Shown: one piece after another, positions 8,676 through 18,077 of the stretch
How the letters are laid out: the number at the start of each line of letters is the position of its first letter
Numbering within the stretch: the first letter of the stretch is position 1
NCBI GenBank assembly: GCA_023667395.1
Contig: JAMPAC010000002.1
Location: 116,797 to 180,796, forward strand
DNA from: Blautia sp.
GTDB taxonomy: Bacteria > Bacillota > Clostridia > Lachnospirales > Lachnospiraceae
DNA: 64,000 bases
Direction: 5' to 3'
Made by a program: the position numbers and the translations under genes
Notes under the pieces: model-generated
What the model was told of the DNA's origin: nothing
Seen by the model: only the letters and a program-made list of their open reading frames with translations
Database searches by the model: none

Positions 8676-9570
8676 ATTTCCTATTCCCGTAGTGTTGTTT
8701 ACATTTAATAGACCACAATTAGTGTCTATGCAGATTGAAATTTTGAAAAAGGTGAAACCGTGTAAAATTTTTTTCGTGTCTGATGCTGCTAGAAATGGTA
8801 GAGAAGAAGAGAAAAAATTAGTTCTGCAGACACGACAACTGATTGATAGAGTGGATTGGGATTGTGAAATAAACAGATATTTTGCAGAAAGAAATATGGG
8901 ATGTGATTCGATCATAGTAAGCGCATTAAATGATATTTTTTCCAAGGTTGATAAAGCAATTATCTTGGAGGATGATTGCATTCCCTGTATTAGCTTTTTT
9001 ACATTTTGCATGGAGATGTTAGACAGATACGTAAATAATTCTGAAATAATGTATGTTTCAGGAACTAAATGGGTTCCGCAGTATTCAATGAGGTATAGTT
9101 ATGGATTTTCGTATAATACTGGAACATGGGGATGGGCGACTTGGAAAAGGGCATGGAAAGAATGGCATTGGGATATAAGAGAATGGGAAGAAAAGAAAAA
9201 TGATTGGTTATCCGGTGTTTATTCTAACCGATATAGAAAGCATTGGATAAAAGATATGGAAAGCTATATTTGCACCGGAAATATACCGTGGGATTATGTA
9301 TGGAGATTTTGTGTAGGGCGGAGATTAAGTATTTTTCCGGCGGTAAATTTAATATCCAATATGGGATTTGGAGAGGAAGCAACGCATACAAAAGAAGAGG
9401 AATATGGATATAGTTCTAAAACAGGAGAGATACATACGATAGTTCATCCGCCTGCTATTAAAGAAGATTTGAAATATCCATGTGCCGTTGAAAAAGAATT
9501 TAAAGTTCCGTTGTGGTATCGGATTAGAAGGAAATTGAGAAAGATGGGAAGCACAGATAAGAATAGTTAA
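8662..9570 (+). CDS. GT-A fold glycosyltransferase
   Basis: A protein of about 302 residues starting at ATG 8662, with GGGGG at 8651-8655 as the ribosome site and a 14-base overlap with licD. PVVLFTFNRP (about residues 8-17) is a sugar-nucleotide binding start, and IILEDDCIP (about 99-107) carries the acidic metal-binding motif of inverting GT-A enzymes. The SYNTGTWGWATWKRAW region is typical of a bacterial family distantly like GNT-I glycosyltransferases. Substrate unknown. Confidence 0.72.
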   Translation: MFQDKFPIPVVLFTFNRPQLVSMQIEILKKVKPCKIFFVSDAARNGREEEKKLVLQTRQLIDRVDWDCEINRYFAERNMGCDSIIVSALNDIFSKVDKAIILEDDCIPCISFFTFCMEMLDRYVNNSEIMYVSGTKWVPQYSMRYSYGFSYNTGTWGWATWKRAWKEWHWDIREWEEKKNDWLSGVYSNRYRKHWIKDMESYICTGNIPWDYVWRFCVGRRLSIFPAVNLISNMGFGEEATHTKEEEYGYSSKTGEIHTIVHPPAIKEDLKYPCAVEKEFKVPLWYRIRRKLRKMGSTDKNS

Positions 9571-9603
9571 ACAGACGAAATCATATTAAATGGAGTATCA
9601 GGT

Positions 9604-10599
9604 GTGAGAAAGAAAGTAATGTTTGATGGCTTTTATAAAGGAAACGAACTTAACCATGAAGGAAAAGTCATTTTGGATATTCTTAATAAACATTTTGACA
9701 TAGAAGTTTCGGAAGAACCCGAATATATTTTTTGTAATGTGGATTCAGAACAATATTACAAGTATGATGGGGTAAGAATATTTTGTACAATAGAAGCTAT
9801 TTGTCCGGATTTTAACTTATGTGATTATGGAATTGGATTTGAACTCTTGGAATATGGAGATAGGTATTACCGTTTCCCTAATTATGCGTTTTATCCTGAT
9901 AAGGTTGCTAAAATGGCAGAAAAGCATAAGAATATATCGGACAAATTAACAGAAAGAGACTTTTGCAGCTTTGTATATTCTAATGCGAATGCGGCATCAA
10001 GTAGGAAACAGTTGTACGAAATATTATCTGCATACAAAAGGGTAGATGCGGGTGGAAATTATCTTAATAATTTACCTGATGGAAGGCCTGTGGAGGATAA
10101 ACTTTCATTTGAAGCTGCACATAAGTTTTCCATTGCCTGTGAGAATGCTTCTTGTCCCGGATATCATACTGAAAAGCTGATAGATGCATTTGCGTCACAA
10201 ACAGTTCCGATTTATTGGGGAGATCCATGTGTGAAAGATGTTTTTAATAGTAAGGCTTTTATCTGTGCAGCTGATTTTGATTCGGATGAAAAGCTTTTGG
10301 AGGAAATCTGCCGCCTTGATAAAGATGATGAAGCGTATTTGAAAATGCTGAAAGAACCAGCGCTTTTGGAAGAACCGGATAGTGGCGAGGATTATGCAAC
10401 GCAGTGCTTAAAAGGGTTGGAAAATTATTTGGTTCACATATTTGATCAACCAATTGAAAAATCGTATAGGCGAAATATGGGCTTTTGGGGAAAACAATAT
10501 CTGGACAAAAAACGTTGTGAAAGCAGTATTATTGAAAGGTACATGCGACTTAAAAATAGTAATGCAGGAAAAATGCTGCGAAAAATAGTAGGAAGATAG
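9604..10599 (+). CDS. Glycosyltransferase family 10 (fucosyltransferase-like), first copy
   Basis: A 331-residue GT10 protein. GT10 enzymes are alpha-1,3/1,4-fucosyltransferases using GDP-fucose. The donor site KFSIACENASCPGYHTEKL (about residues 172-190) followed by TVPIYWGDP is diagnostic. The GTG start has GGAG eight bases upstream. Two further GT10 genes at 18064 and 39451 are closer to each other than to this one. No GDP-fucose pathway genes are in the window, so the donor must be made elsewhere or be a different nucleotide sugar. Confidence 0.85.
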   Translation: MRKKVMFDGFYKGNELNHEGKVILDILNKHFDIEVSEEPEYIFCNVDSEQYYKYDGVRIFCTIEAICPDFNLCDYGIGFELLEYGDRYYRFPNYAFYPDKVAKMAEKHKNISDKLTERDFCSFVYSNANAASSRKQLYEILSAYKRVDAGGNYLNNLPDGRPVEDKLSFEAAHKFSIACENASCPGYHTEKLIDAFASQTVPIYWGDPCVKDVFNSKAFICAADFDSDEKLLEEICRLDKDDEAYLKMLKEPALLEEPDSGEDYATQCLKGLENYLVHIFDQPIEKSYRRNMGFWGKQYLDKKRCESSIIERYMRLKNSNAGKMLRKIVGR

Positions 10600-10653
10600 A
10601 TTTACAGTAGTATAGGATTAACTGTAATAAACCGATGATAAGGGATAAATGCC

Positions 10654-10682
10654 TTGCGTATAAAGAGTCACTATGATAAAAT
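10654..10682 (+). promoter_or_regulatory. Candidate internal sigma-A promoter
   Basis: TTGCGT (10654-10659), 17 bases, TAAAAT (10677-10682), in the 136-base gap after the first GT10 gene, one of the largest gaps in the operon. It would start transcription about 45 bases before the ATG at 10736. Confidence 0.4.
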
Positions 10683-10735
10683 ATATACTGATTTAATGTC
10701 ACCGAATGCCAGGGAATGAAAGAACGGTGTCTATT

Positions 10736-11914
10736 ATGAAGATAGCATTATATATTTGCGAAGAAGCAGTGTTAAAATGGGTAAAATTGTTTGTAGGACA
10801 TAATGTGTTATATGTTTATTTGGAGGAGCATGCTATTGGAAAGAAACATGTTTTTGATGGAACGGTAAATATATCAAAGGAGGAATTATTATATATTGAT
10901 TTTAACTATCTGATTATTTTGTCCCAAAACCAAGAAAGAACAAGTGAAGTTTCGCAAAATTTGTTTGAAAATGGGATTCCAAAGGGAAAAATTTTGGAGT
11001 TTTGTTGTTTTATAAAAAATCCTTTAAAAAGTCCGGTTGAAGTTTTCTTTGAAAAAGGGAAATTGCCAAATTATGATCGGTTCATTTTTGGTATGTCTCA
11101 TTCCTATGGCGGATTGTTGGAAACGGAATTAGATGGAAATGCTTATAAATTTTCCGCTCCAAGTATGGATTTGTATTACCATAATATGGTGGTGAAGGAT
11201 ATATGCGCTCATTATGACATGAGAAAAGTGAAACAGATTATCTTTGAGTTACCATATTATATTTTTAATTATGATATTTCCAAATGCAGGGATGTTTTTA
11301 TACACAGAATGAATTATTATTATTATTATTCGGACTATCATCATTTTGGCGTGGGCGAAGAGGACAAAAGGCAAATAGACTTATTTGACACATTAAATAC
11401 AATTTGTTGTGCTAGGCCGCTTTATACTCAAGGGTGCGATGCCAATAAAGATATTTTACAGCGTACATCATGGATGTGGTTGTTAAGGAAGCAATATTTG
11501 AAGCTGAGATATAAATTGAAAAGAAATAGAGGACATAACTGGACTGATGATGAAAAAACAAAGATTTTCGACTTTCATCCTCATGTTTGGTATAAAAAGC
11601 ATATCGATACTATAGAAGAAAATATTCGAATTTGGGGTTCTATCAAAGAATTATTGAGTCAATATAGTTGGATAGATGTTAAGGTGGTGGTTTTCCCCTT
11701 TTGCCCATGGTTTGTGAACGCTCATAGGTTTGCTATTAATGATATGAAAAAAATGTTCTATGAAGAGATAGGTTTGCCCCAGACACAGGTGATAGATTGT
11801 TTTGAAACATTCCAAGCAAAACCGGAATGTTTTTCGGATGAATGTCATTTAAACGATTTAGGACGATATGAATTTTCTAAGATTTTAGCAAGGAGAATAA
11901 AGCATGTTAAATAA
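10736..11914 (+). CDS. Uncharacterised protein with SGNH-hydrolase-like ends
   Basis: A protein of about 392 residues that I cannot assign to a named family. After an N-terminal region (MKIALYICEEAV), a FIFGMSHSYGGLL stretch at about 116-128 looks like a serine-nucleophile block, and DECHLNDLGRYEF at about 366-378 looks like the Asp-x-x-His block of SGNH esterases or acyltransferases. Such proteins in glycan clusters often handle O-acyl groups. The ATG at 10736 is preferred over 10706 because the conserved-looking protein begins there and the promoter lies just upstream; no clear ribosome site is visible. A run of five Tyr codons is present near residue 197. Confidence 0.55.
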   Translation: MKIALYICEEAVLKWVKLFVGHNVLYVYLEEHAIGKKHVFDGTVNISKEELLYIDFNYLIILSQNQERTSEVSQNLFENGIPKGKILEFCCFIKNPLKSPVEVFFEKGKLPNYDRFIFGMSHSYGGLLETELDGNAYKFSAPSMDLYYHNMVVKDICAHYDMRKVKQIIFELPYYIFNYDISKCRDVFIHRMNYYYYYSDYHHFGVGEEDKRQIDLFDTLNTICCARPLYTQGCDANKDILQRTSWMWLLRKQYLKLRYKLKRNRGHNWTDDEKTKIFDFHPHVWYKKHIDTIEENIRIWGSIKELLSQYSWIDVKVVVFPFCPWFVNAHRFAINDMKKMFYEEIGLPQTQVIDCFETFQAKPECFSDECHLNDLGRYEFSKILARRIKHVK

Positions 11915-12797
11915 AAAGCAGCTTGGAAGTGCGTGTGGAAATAAAAGAAACCAGGATGCTTTAACAGTAATAATTCCAAACTATAATAAAGAAAAATATG
12001 TGAGGGAATGTGTTCAGAGTGTATTGAATCAAACTTTTTTGCCGGATGAGATCGTTATTGTGGATGATTGCTCCACGGATAGTTCACGCGAAATTATAAA
12101 TGACCTATGTGTGGAAAACAGCCTGGTAAAAGCGATATATTTGGATAAAAACGCAGGAGTTAGCCATGCACGAAATATTGGATTGCGGGCTGCAAAGAGT
12201 AATTTTGTCACATTTTTGGATTCGGATGATTTTTATGCAAATAAATATAAGCTACAAAATGAAATGGCGCTGATTGACAAGCATGGCGCTGATATTATAG
12301 CATATTCCAAATTAAAATTTGCCGATTTGGATGGAAACATCATAAAACAGGAAAGATTTTCGAACAGAAGTTATTTGACTGGAAATATTTTTTTCAAGAT
12401 GTTAATTGGAAAGTTTAAATTTGCTACAATAGCGCGGGATTATTGTATAAAGAGAAATACATTGATTGAAATTGGAGGTTATAACGAGGATAGAAACTTG
12501 TACGAAGATTTAGAGTTACTGCTGAAATTGGCTAGGAATCATCTGTTTTTTTGTACATATGAATTTGGAACTGCATATCGACAAGTGCCGGGAGGCTTGT
12601 CTAAGAGAAGATTGGAAGAACATAAGAAAGCTAGGGATGAAATTTTTTACGAAAATCTGGAGGCTTTTTCTGATGGTTGGAGGAGGATATTTGTTTTAGC
12701 ACGAAAGGGAAATGATGTATTAGGAAAAGCAAGCGAGGTAATATGGAAAATAATCAATGTATTAAAGGTGCAAATAAGAAAGCGTATCAGTTGGTAG
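11904..12797 (+). CDS. Glycosyltransferase family 2
   Basis: A 297-residue GT-A enzyme. TVIIPNYNKEKYV opens the domain at about residue 21, VIVDDCSTDSS follows, and FLDSDDF (about residues 105-111) is the metal-binding DxD. The first 20 residues are an extra N-terminal piece. The start overlaps the upstream gene by 11 bases. It is the first of four consecutive GT2 genes, probably building the side chain or backbone in order. Confidence 0.83.
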   Translation: MLNKKQLGSACGNKRNQDALTVIIPNYNKEKYVRECVQSVLNQTFLPDEIVIVDDCSTDSSREIINDLCVENSLVKAIYLDKNAGVSHARNIGLRAAKSNFVTFLDSDDFYANKYKLQNEMALIDKHGADIIAYSKLKFADLDGNIIKQERFSNRSYLTGNIFFKMLIGKFKFATIARDYCIKRNTLIEIGGYNEDRNLYEDLELLLKLARNHLFFCTYEFGTAYRQVPGGLSKRRLEEHKKARDEIFYENLEAFSDGWRRIFVLARKGNDVLGKASEVIWKIINVLKVQIRKRISW

Positions 12798-12838
12798 ATA
12801 AATAGGGCAAGCATTACTTAGTATGCAAGGGAGGCCAT

Positions 12839-13855
12839 ATGCCGATAGCCAGTGTTATTATTCCTGTTTTTAATCAGGAGAAATATTTATCCGCATGTGT
12901 AGATAGTGCTGTGTCACAGACTCTAAAGGATATTGAAATTATATTGGTTGATGATGGTTCAACAGATCGAAGCGGTGATTTGTGTGATTGCTATAAGATG
13001 AAAGATGAGAGAATACAGGTAGTGCATAAGAAAAATGGCGGGTTGTCTGATGCGAGAAATGCCGGGATTGCAATCGCCAAAGGGAAATACCTTATTTTTC
13101 TGGACAGTGACGATTATATTGATAAAAATACATTGAAAGAGGCTGTGTCCATAGCGGAACGGCAGAACGCTGACTGCGTCATATATGGAACAGTTACGGT
13201 TGAAGACAGATATAATAAAGTACTTTCCTATACACACTATACTGAAAACAGCGTATACGTTGAGCAGGAAAGTGCAAAAGTGCTTTATGAGATGATGCAA
13301 CGATGTGAATATGTCCCTATGGCATGTGGATATTTATTGAAAGCATCTGTCCTATATGAAACGGGTATAAGGTTTTACGAGGGCATCCTGCATGAAGATG
13401 AACTGTTTACTTTGCAAGTGATGTTACAATGTAAAAAAATCTCCTTTTTATATGTGGACTGCTATTTTTATCGAATACGCGAAAATTCGATTATGACGAG
13501 TGAAACTAACCAGGCGGAAAAAGGAAATGCATTATTAATTATTATGCAGGAATTAATAAAATTATATAATCAATACCAGTCTGATGCGGTGAGAACAGAA
13601 ATTATAGATATGCGATTAGAATTCCTTTTCCAACGTGCTTTGACGTGTTACATGGAAGGAAATACTCAAATCAGAAATAGAATGAGACGTAATATGAGAT
13701 TATGTATGGCGGACATTAGAAAATTGAGTAGACCATGGAGGGAAAAAAGAGAGGTTCGTATTCTATGTAAAAAATATGAATGGATTGCCCTGAAGTACAG
13801 TGTCAAAAGGATATTAAAGAATGAAGAATGTAAGCGTAATAGTGCCGATTTATAA
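12839..13855 (+). CDS. Glycosyltransferase family 2
   Basis: A 338-residue GT2 enzyme. ASVIIPVFNQEKYL is at residues 4-17, ILVDDGSTDRSGDLCD follows, KNGGLSDARNAGI is the nucleotide-contact loop and FLDSDDYID carries the DxD. AGGGAGG lies at 12828-12834 before the ATG. It overlaps the next GT2 gene by 35 bases. Confidence 0.85.
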   Translation: MPIASVIIPVFNQEKYLSACVDSAVSQTLKDIEIILVDDGSTDRSGDLCDCYKMKDERIQVVHKKNGGLSDARNAGIAIAKGKYLIFLDSDDYIDKNTLKEAVSIAERQNADCVIYGTVTVEDRYNKVLSYTHYTENSVYVEQESAKVLYEMMQRCEYVPMACGYLLKASVLYETGIRFYEGILHEDELFTLQVMLQCKKISFLYVDCYFYRIRENSIMTSETNQAEKGNALLIIMQELIKLYNQYQSDAVRTEIIDMRLEFLFQRALTCYMEGNTQIRNRMRRNMRLCMADIRKLSRPWREKREVRILCKKYEWIALKYSVKRILKNEECKRNSADL

Positions 13856-14876
13856 TAGTGCAGCCACATTGAGAACTTGCCTCGACAGCATATTATGCCA
13901 GTCATTTCAAGAATATGAAATTATCCTTGTGGATGATGGTTCTGAAGATGGCAGTTTTCAAGTGTGCCAACAGTATGCAAAACAAGACAGTCGGATCAGG
14001 ATCTTTAAGAAAGAAAATGGAGGTGTTTCTTCTGCGCGCAATTTCGGGATTGAGAAAGCGCAAGGCGATTACCTCTTTTTCTTAGATAGTGATGACTATA
14101 TTCCCCCGCAGTATTTATACAGTATGGTTTCCGCTATGAGTAATAAGAAAGGCAGGGAGGAACCTGTCAGTACTTTTTGTTTTTTTACTGCGGATGACGA
14201 TATTGAAGATGAAAAGCTGGAATGCCTGGGAAGGGATCGACTGGGGTACAATGATGCTTTGAAACTATATTGCGAGGGATTGCTTAATCCTCCTTGGAAT
14301 AAACTATTTGACAGGAAAATAGTGATGGATTATAAAATCCGTTTTCCGGAAAGCATATCTCTGGGTGAAGATTTGCTTTTTAATATTGCATATATACAAA
14401 CAAAAGAGATAGATGAATATATTGTTTTGCGCGGATTAAATTATTTTTACAGGAAACAAAATAGAAATTCCCTCACCCAAAAATTTCACCCGGATTATTT
14501 TGAAACACAAAATACACTGTATAAATGTTTGCGGGAGTTGGCATATGATATTAGGGCTTCCTCACAAGATATGGAACTGTTGGAAGAGCAATATGGTAAT
14601 TTTTTGTTTGGGACATTAAAGTATAATATGCGGAAAGATAATCCGAAAGGATTCTTTCAAAAGATAAGTGACAATAACCATATAATGCGGATGGAGGCAT
14701 TTCGCTCGTGGATACGAAAACATCAATGTCAGTATAAGGCTTTTGTGGCAAAAGTTTATTTAAGTGGAAATTATTTTTTGGTATGGTGTATGCAAATAGT
14801 ATTGGATGTATATATTGATATTCGGTATGGGAAAAAGGGAAGAGGCAGAATGCGAGAAGATGATAGAAGAGAATGA
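13821..14876 (+). CDS. Glycosyltransferase family 2
   Basis: A 351-residue GT2 enzyme with VSVIVPIYNSAATL at the N-terminus, ILVDDGSEDGSFQVC, ENGGVSSARNFGIEKA and FLDSDDYIP, the full family set in order. AAAGGAT lies about 11 bases upstream of the ATG, inside the end of the previous gene. Such overlapping GT2 chains usually act one after another on the same lipid-linked intermediate. Confidence 0.85.
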   Translation: MKNVSVIVPIYNSAATLRTCLDSILCQSFQEYEIILVDDGSEDGSFQVCQQYAKQDSRIRIFKKENGGVSSARNFGIEKAQGDYLFFLDSDDYIPPQYLYSMVSAMSNKKGREEPVSTFCFFTADDDIEDEKLECLGRDRLGYNDALKLYCEGLLNPPWNKLFDRKIVMDYKIRFPESISLGEDLLFNIAYIQTKEIDEYIVLRGLNYFYRKQNRNSLTQKFHPDYFETQNTLYKCLRELAYDIRASSQDMELLEEQYGNFLFGTLKYNMRKDNPKGFFQKISDNNHIMRMEAFRSWIRKHQCQYKAFVAKVYLSGNYFLVWCMQIVLDVYIDIRYGKKGRGRMREDDRRE

Positions 14877-15906
14877 ATTGATTTCAATTATTATTCCCAT
14901 ATATAATGTAGAGGAGTATTTGGATGAATGCGTAAGATCTGTAGTTAACCAGACATATCGCAGGTTGGAAATTATTTTGGTGGATGACGGCTCTACGGAC
15001 GGAAGCGCTGTTAAATGTGATGAATGGGCAAAATGCGATGATAGGATTATTGTCATTCATAAAGAAAATGGCGGATTATCTGATGCCAGGAACATGGGCT
15101 TATCAGTTGCATCAGGCGCATTAGTAGGTTTTGTTGATGGCGATGATATTATTGAGGATGTTATGTACGCAAAGCTTTATTGCGTGATGAAACATGATCA
15201 AGCGGACTTGGTGTGCTGTAATTATGATAGGTTTGGAGATATTGTACAAAAAAAAGTAGACTCTAAACAAACAATACAATATTCAAGGAGTGAATTTCTC
15301 TGTGAATATATGAAATTCCCCAGATGGTTTAGTCCATCAGCATGCCTGAAGCTGTATAGAAAATCCATCGTAATGGATATGACGTTTGAAAAGGGTGTAC
15401 AGTATGAAGACATTATGTGGACCTTATATTGTGCCTGTCGATGTAAGCGGATTATATACCTGGATGAATCGTTATATCATTATCGGTGTAGAACTGGCAG
15501 TATCATTACAACGGGAATCACCCAAGACGGAAAAATAGGGGAAAAAGAGATAACGGATCATATTGATGGTTTTAAGAAATTAGAGGAATTTTGGCGTGCA
15601 CAGGGGAATGATGTATATGCGAACAATGCAGCCAAGGAGTATTTGGAAATTGCGTTACATTGTTATTATGCAGTTAAAAAAAATCATCAGACAGAATTAT
15701 ATTCATATTTACCGTATCTTAGAGAGATTATTAGAGGGAAAAAAGACATATTGCGTGAATGGGGAAAGGATACGCGGAAACCTGAAAAATACATGGCAGG
15801 ATATATGCCGGGGGCATATTATGCCTTTGTAAGGACGAAAGAAATTATCTGGGATGGGTATGTAAGGTTTTATCATATCTATAAGAAATATGTGAAGAGG
15901 AGATGA
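14860..15906 (+). CDS. Glycosyltransferase family 2
   Basis: A GT2 enzyme of about 348 residues with LISIIIPIYNVEEYLDECV, ILVDDGSTDGSA, ENGGLSDARNMGL and VDGDDIIED, in which the usual DSDD reads DGDD. Possible starts are 14806, 14827 and 14860; I favour 14860 because the conserved domain begins six residues later, but none has a strong ribosome site. It overlaps the previous gene by 17 bases. The exporter genes follow directly. Confidence 0.82.
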   Translation: MIEENELISIIIPIYNVEEYLDECVRSVVNQTYRRLEIILVDDGSTDGSAVKCDEWAKCDDRIIVIHKENGGLSDARNMGLSVASGALVGFVDGDDIIEDVMYAKLYCVMKHDQADLVCCNYDRFGDIVQKKVDSKQTIQYSRSEFLCEYMKFPRWFSPSACLKLYRKSIVMDMTFEKGVQYEDIMWTLYCACRCKRIIYLDESLYHYRCRTGSIITTGITQDGKIGEKEITDHIDGFKKLEEFWRAQGNDVYANNAAKEYLEIALHCYYAVKKNHQTELYSYLPYLREIIRGKKDILREWGKDTRKPEKYMAGYMPGAYYAFVRTKEIIWDGYVRFYHIYKKYVKRR

Positions 15907-15910
15907 GCAG

Positions 15911-16753
15911 GTGGAAGAACAGTGGACTACGCATATAAAATCGACAACAGGTATTTTTGATTTTAATTTGCATGAAATAAAGAAATATAAAGACCTGATT
16001 TTTTTATTTGCGAAAAGAGATTATGTTACCAGATATAAACAAACAGTTTTAGGCCCGTTATGGTTGATTATTACGCCATTAGTAACTGTATTACTGCATA
16101 GTTTTATTTTTGGGAGCGTGGCAAATTTGGCGCCGGATGGTAGTCCGCAGTTGCTTTTTTATATGACTAGTAATATAATCTGGTCTTATTTTGCACTGTG
16201 TTTTCGGCAAATTTCCAATACGTTTACTACAAATGCAGGAATATTTGGTAAGGTATATTTTCCGAGGATTATTGCACCAATTGCAACGGTGCTGATCGGG
16301 CTGGTGGATCTATTAATCCAGTTTTTACTTTTGGCTGTTATGATCGGCTGTTATGCGCTGAGAGGCGTATATGTGCACTTGAGTGTTTGGACGTTGTTAA
16401 GTCCGTTGCTGATATTCCAGACTGCGATATTGGGATTGGGATGTGGCATTATTGTTTCTTCACTAACAACCAGATATCGGGATTTGATAGTGTTGGTGGG
16501 TTTTGGCTTACAACTTTTACAGTATATCAGTCCGACCGTATATCCATTGGCTGTGATACCGGAAAGATGGCGAACCATATATTTATTAAACCCGTTGGCG
16601 CCTATTATTACGATATGGCGATATGCCGTGTTGGGAGTAGGGGAATTGCCGCTTAGGATGTGGGGAATCAGCTGGTTAGAAACTGGTCTGCTTTTTTTGG
16701 TGGGACTTATTTTGTTTAATAAAGTGGAAAAGACATTTATGGACACTGTATAA
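15911..16753 (+). CDS. ABC-2 polysaccharide exporter permease (Wzm/TagG type)
   Basis: A 280-residue membrane protein with about six helices. The N-terminal amphipathic section YKDLIFLFAKRDYVTRYKQT and TVLGPLWLIITP are hallmarks of polysaccharide ABC-2 permeases, as is the C-terminal NPLAPIITIWRYAVLG. The GTG start has GGAG eight bases upstream. It pairs with the ATPase that follows after 10 bases to move a lipid-linked glycan out of the cytoplasm. Confidence 0.9.
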   Translation: MEEQWTTHIKSTTGIFDFNLHEIKKYKDLIFLFAKRDYVTRYKQTVLGPLWLIITPLVTVLLHSFIFGSVANLAPDGSPQLLFYMTSNIIWSYFALCFRQISNTFTTNAGIFGKVYFPRIIAPIATVLIGLVDLLIQFLLLAVMIGCYALRGVYVHLSVWTLLSPLLIFQTAILGLGCGIIVSSLTTRYRDLIVLVGFGLQLLQYISPTVYPLAVIPERWRTIYLLNPLAPIITIWRYAVLGVGELPLRMWGISWLETGLLFLVGLILFNKVEKTFMDTV

Positions 16754-16763
16754 GGATAGGAAA

Positions 16764-18077
16764 ATGGCGGAGACGATAATAAAAATAGAGAATTTAAGGA
16801 AAAAATACAGGCTTGGTGCAATTGGAGGCAGAACACTAGGTGCGGATATCCAAAGCTGGTGGGCAAAAAAAGCGGGTAAAGAAGACCCTAATTCGTTAAT
16901 CGGAACTGCACCGGCAATGAATAAAGAAGAATTCTGGGCATTGGATGGTATAAATCTTGAAATTAAGCAAGGTGAAGCGTTAGGGATCATTGGTTCAAAC
17001 GGAGCAGGAAAATCTACTTTGCTAAAGATATTGTCTCGTGTAACAGCACCTACAGAAGGTGATGTATATATTAAAGGACAAATTACAAGTATGTTGGAAG
17101 TAGGTACGGGATTTCACAGTGAACTGACGGGGCGGGAAAATATATACATGAATGGCGCCATATTGGGGATGTCCAAGAAAGAAGTGGATTCCAAGCTGGA
17201 GGATATTATAGCATTTTCTGAATGTGCACAATTTATTGATACCCCGGTAAAAAGATATTCATCAGGAATGTATGTAAAACTTGCATTCGCTGTGGCCGCC
17301 CATCTTGATTCAGATATAATGGTTATGGATGAAGTACTGGCGGTTGGGGACATGAAATTTCAACAGAAATGTTTGGGAAAAATGGGGGATGCGGCAAACA
17401 ATGAAGGAAAGACAGTGCTATATGTAAGTCATAACATGAATACAATACGTCAGTTATGTACAAGGTGCGTTGTGTTAAAAAAAGGGAAAGTTATATTTGA
17501 TGGTGATGTGGAGGAAGCGATTCGTATTTATTTGGATTTTGATACTGTGGAATATCGGACAAAATATAGTTTGGCAGATACACAAAGACCATCCGCGTAT
17601 CATGGTTCATTATTTAGAATAACAAAATTTGAGTTTGTTGGAAAAGAAGAGGCCGTGTATTTTTCCAATGAAAAGGTTATTTACCAGTTTTCTTGGGAGG
17701 CATATGAAAACCTTTATGATTTGCGCGTATATTTAGCTATTAAGGATACGGATGATGGACAGACAGTTGGAATGGCGCAATCAGAATCATTTGGTGATGT
17801 TTGTGCAAACCAAAGAGGGACAACAAGGTTTTCTTTTGATATATCTAATTTAGTCGAAGGGAAATATTATTTTGAGATTGATGTATATAGTCAGAATGAG
17901 TTTGGCGTTCATTTATCCTATGATCATCCGCGTCAAACGATAGTGTTTCAGGTGATACAGGAATCAGGGTTGATGAGCATTAACTGGCAAAAGAAATATT
18001 GGGGGAAAATCCGGTTGAATAAAATGATGTTTTTAGGGAATATGTCAGAGGAGAAGTTGAAAAATGTTAAAGATTAA
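16764..18077 (+). CDS. ABC exporter ATPase with C-terminal glycan-recognition domain (Wzt type)
   Basis: A 437-residue ATPase. Walker A GSNGAGKST is at about 76-84, the signature is YSSGM (about 165), Walker B MVMDEVLAVGD (about 187) is followed by LYVSHNM. After about residue 250 a beta-rich domain continues to the end, like the Wzt C-terminal domain that reads the finished end of a chain before export. TagH-type ATPases for teichoic acid lack this particular extension, so the exported polymer probably carries a terminal modification. The gene overlaps the next one by 14 bases. Confidence 0.9.
   Translation: MAETIIKIENLRKKYRLGAIGGRTLGADIQSWWAKKAGKEDPNSLIGTAPAMNKEEFWALDGINLEIKQGEALGIIGSNGAGKSTLLKILSRVTAPTEGDVYIKGQITSMLEVGTGFHSELTGRENIYMNGAILGMSKKEVDSKLEDIIAFSECAQFIDTPVKRYSSGMYVKLAFAVAAHLDSDIMVMDEVLAVGDMKFQQKCLGKMGDAANNEGKTVLYVSHNMNTIRQLCTRCVVLKKGKVIFDGDVEEAIRIYLDFDTVEYRTKYSLADTQRPSAYHGSLFRITKFEFVGKEEAVYFSNEKVIYQFSWEAYENLYDLRVYLAIKDTDDGQTVGMAQSESFGDVCANQRGTTRFSFDISNLVEGKYYFEIDVYSQNEFGVHLSYDHPRQTIVFQVIQESGLMSINWQKKYWGKIRLNKMMFLGNMSEEKLKNVKD

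Noticed and set aside
11314-11332. Short ATT/TAT repeat coding for several Tyr residues as a microsatellite switch
   Set aside because: It is a trinucleotide-type repeat, so length change would not shift the frame.
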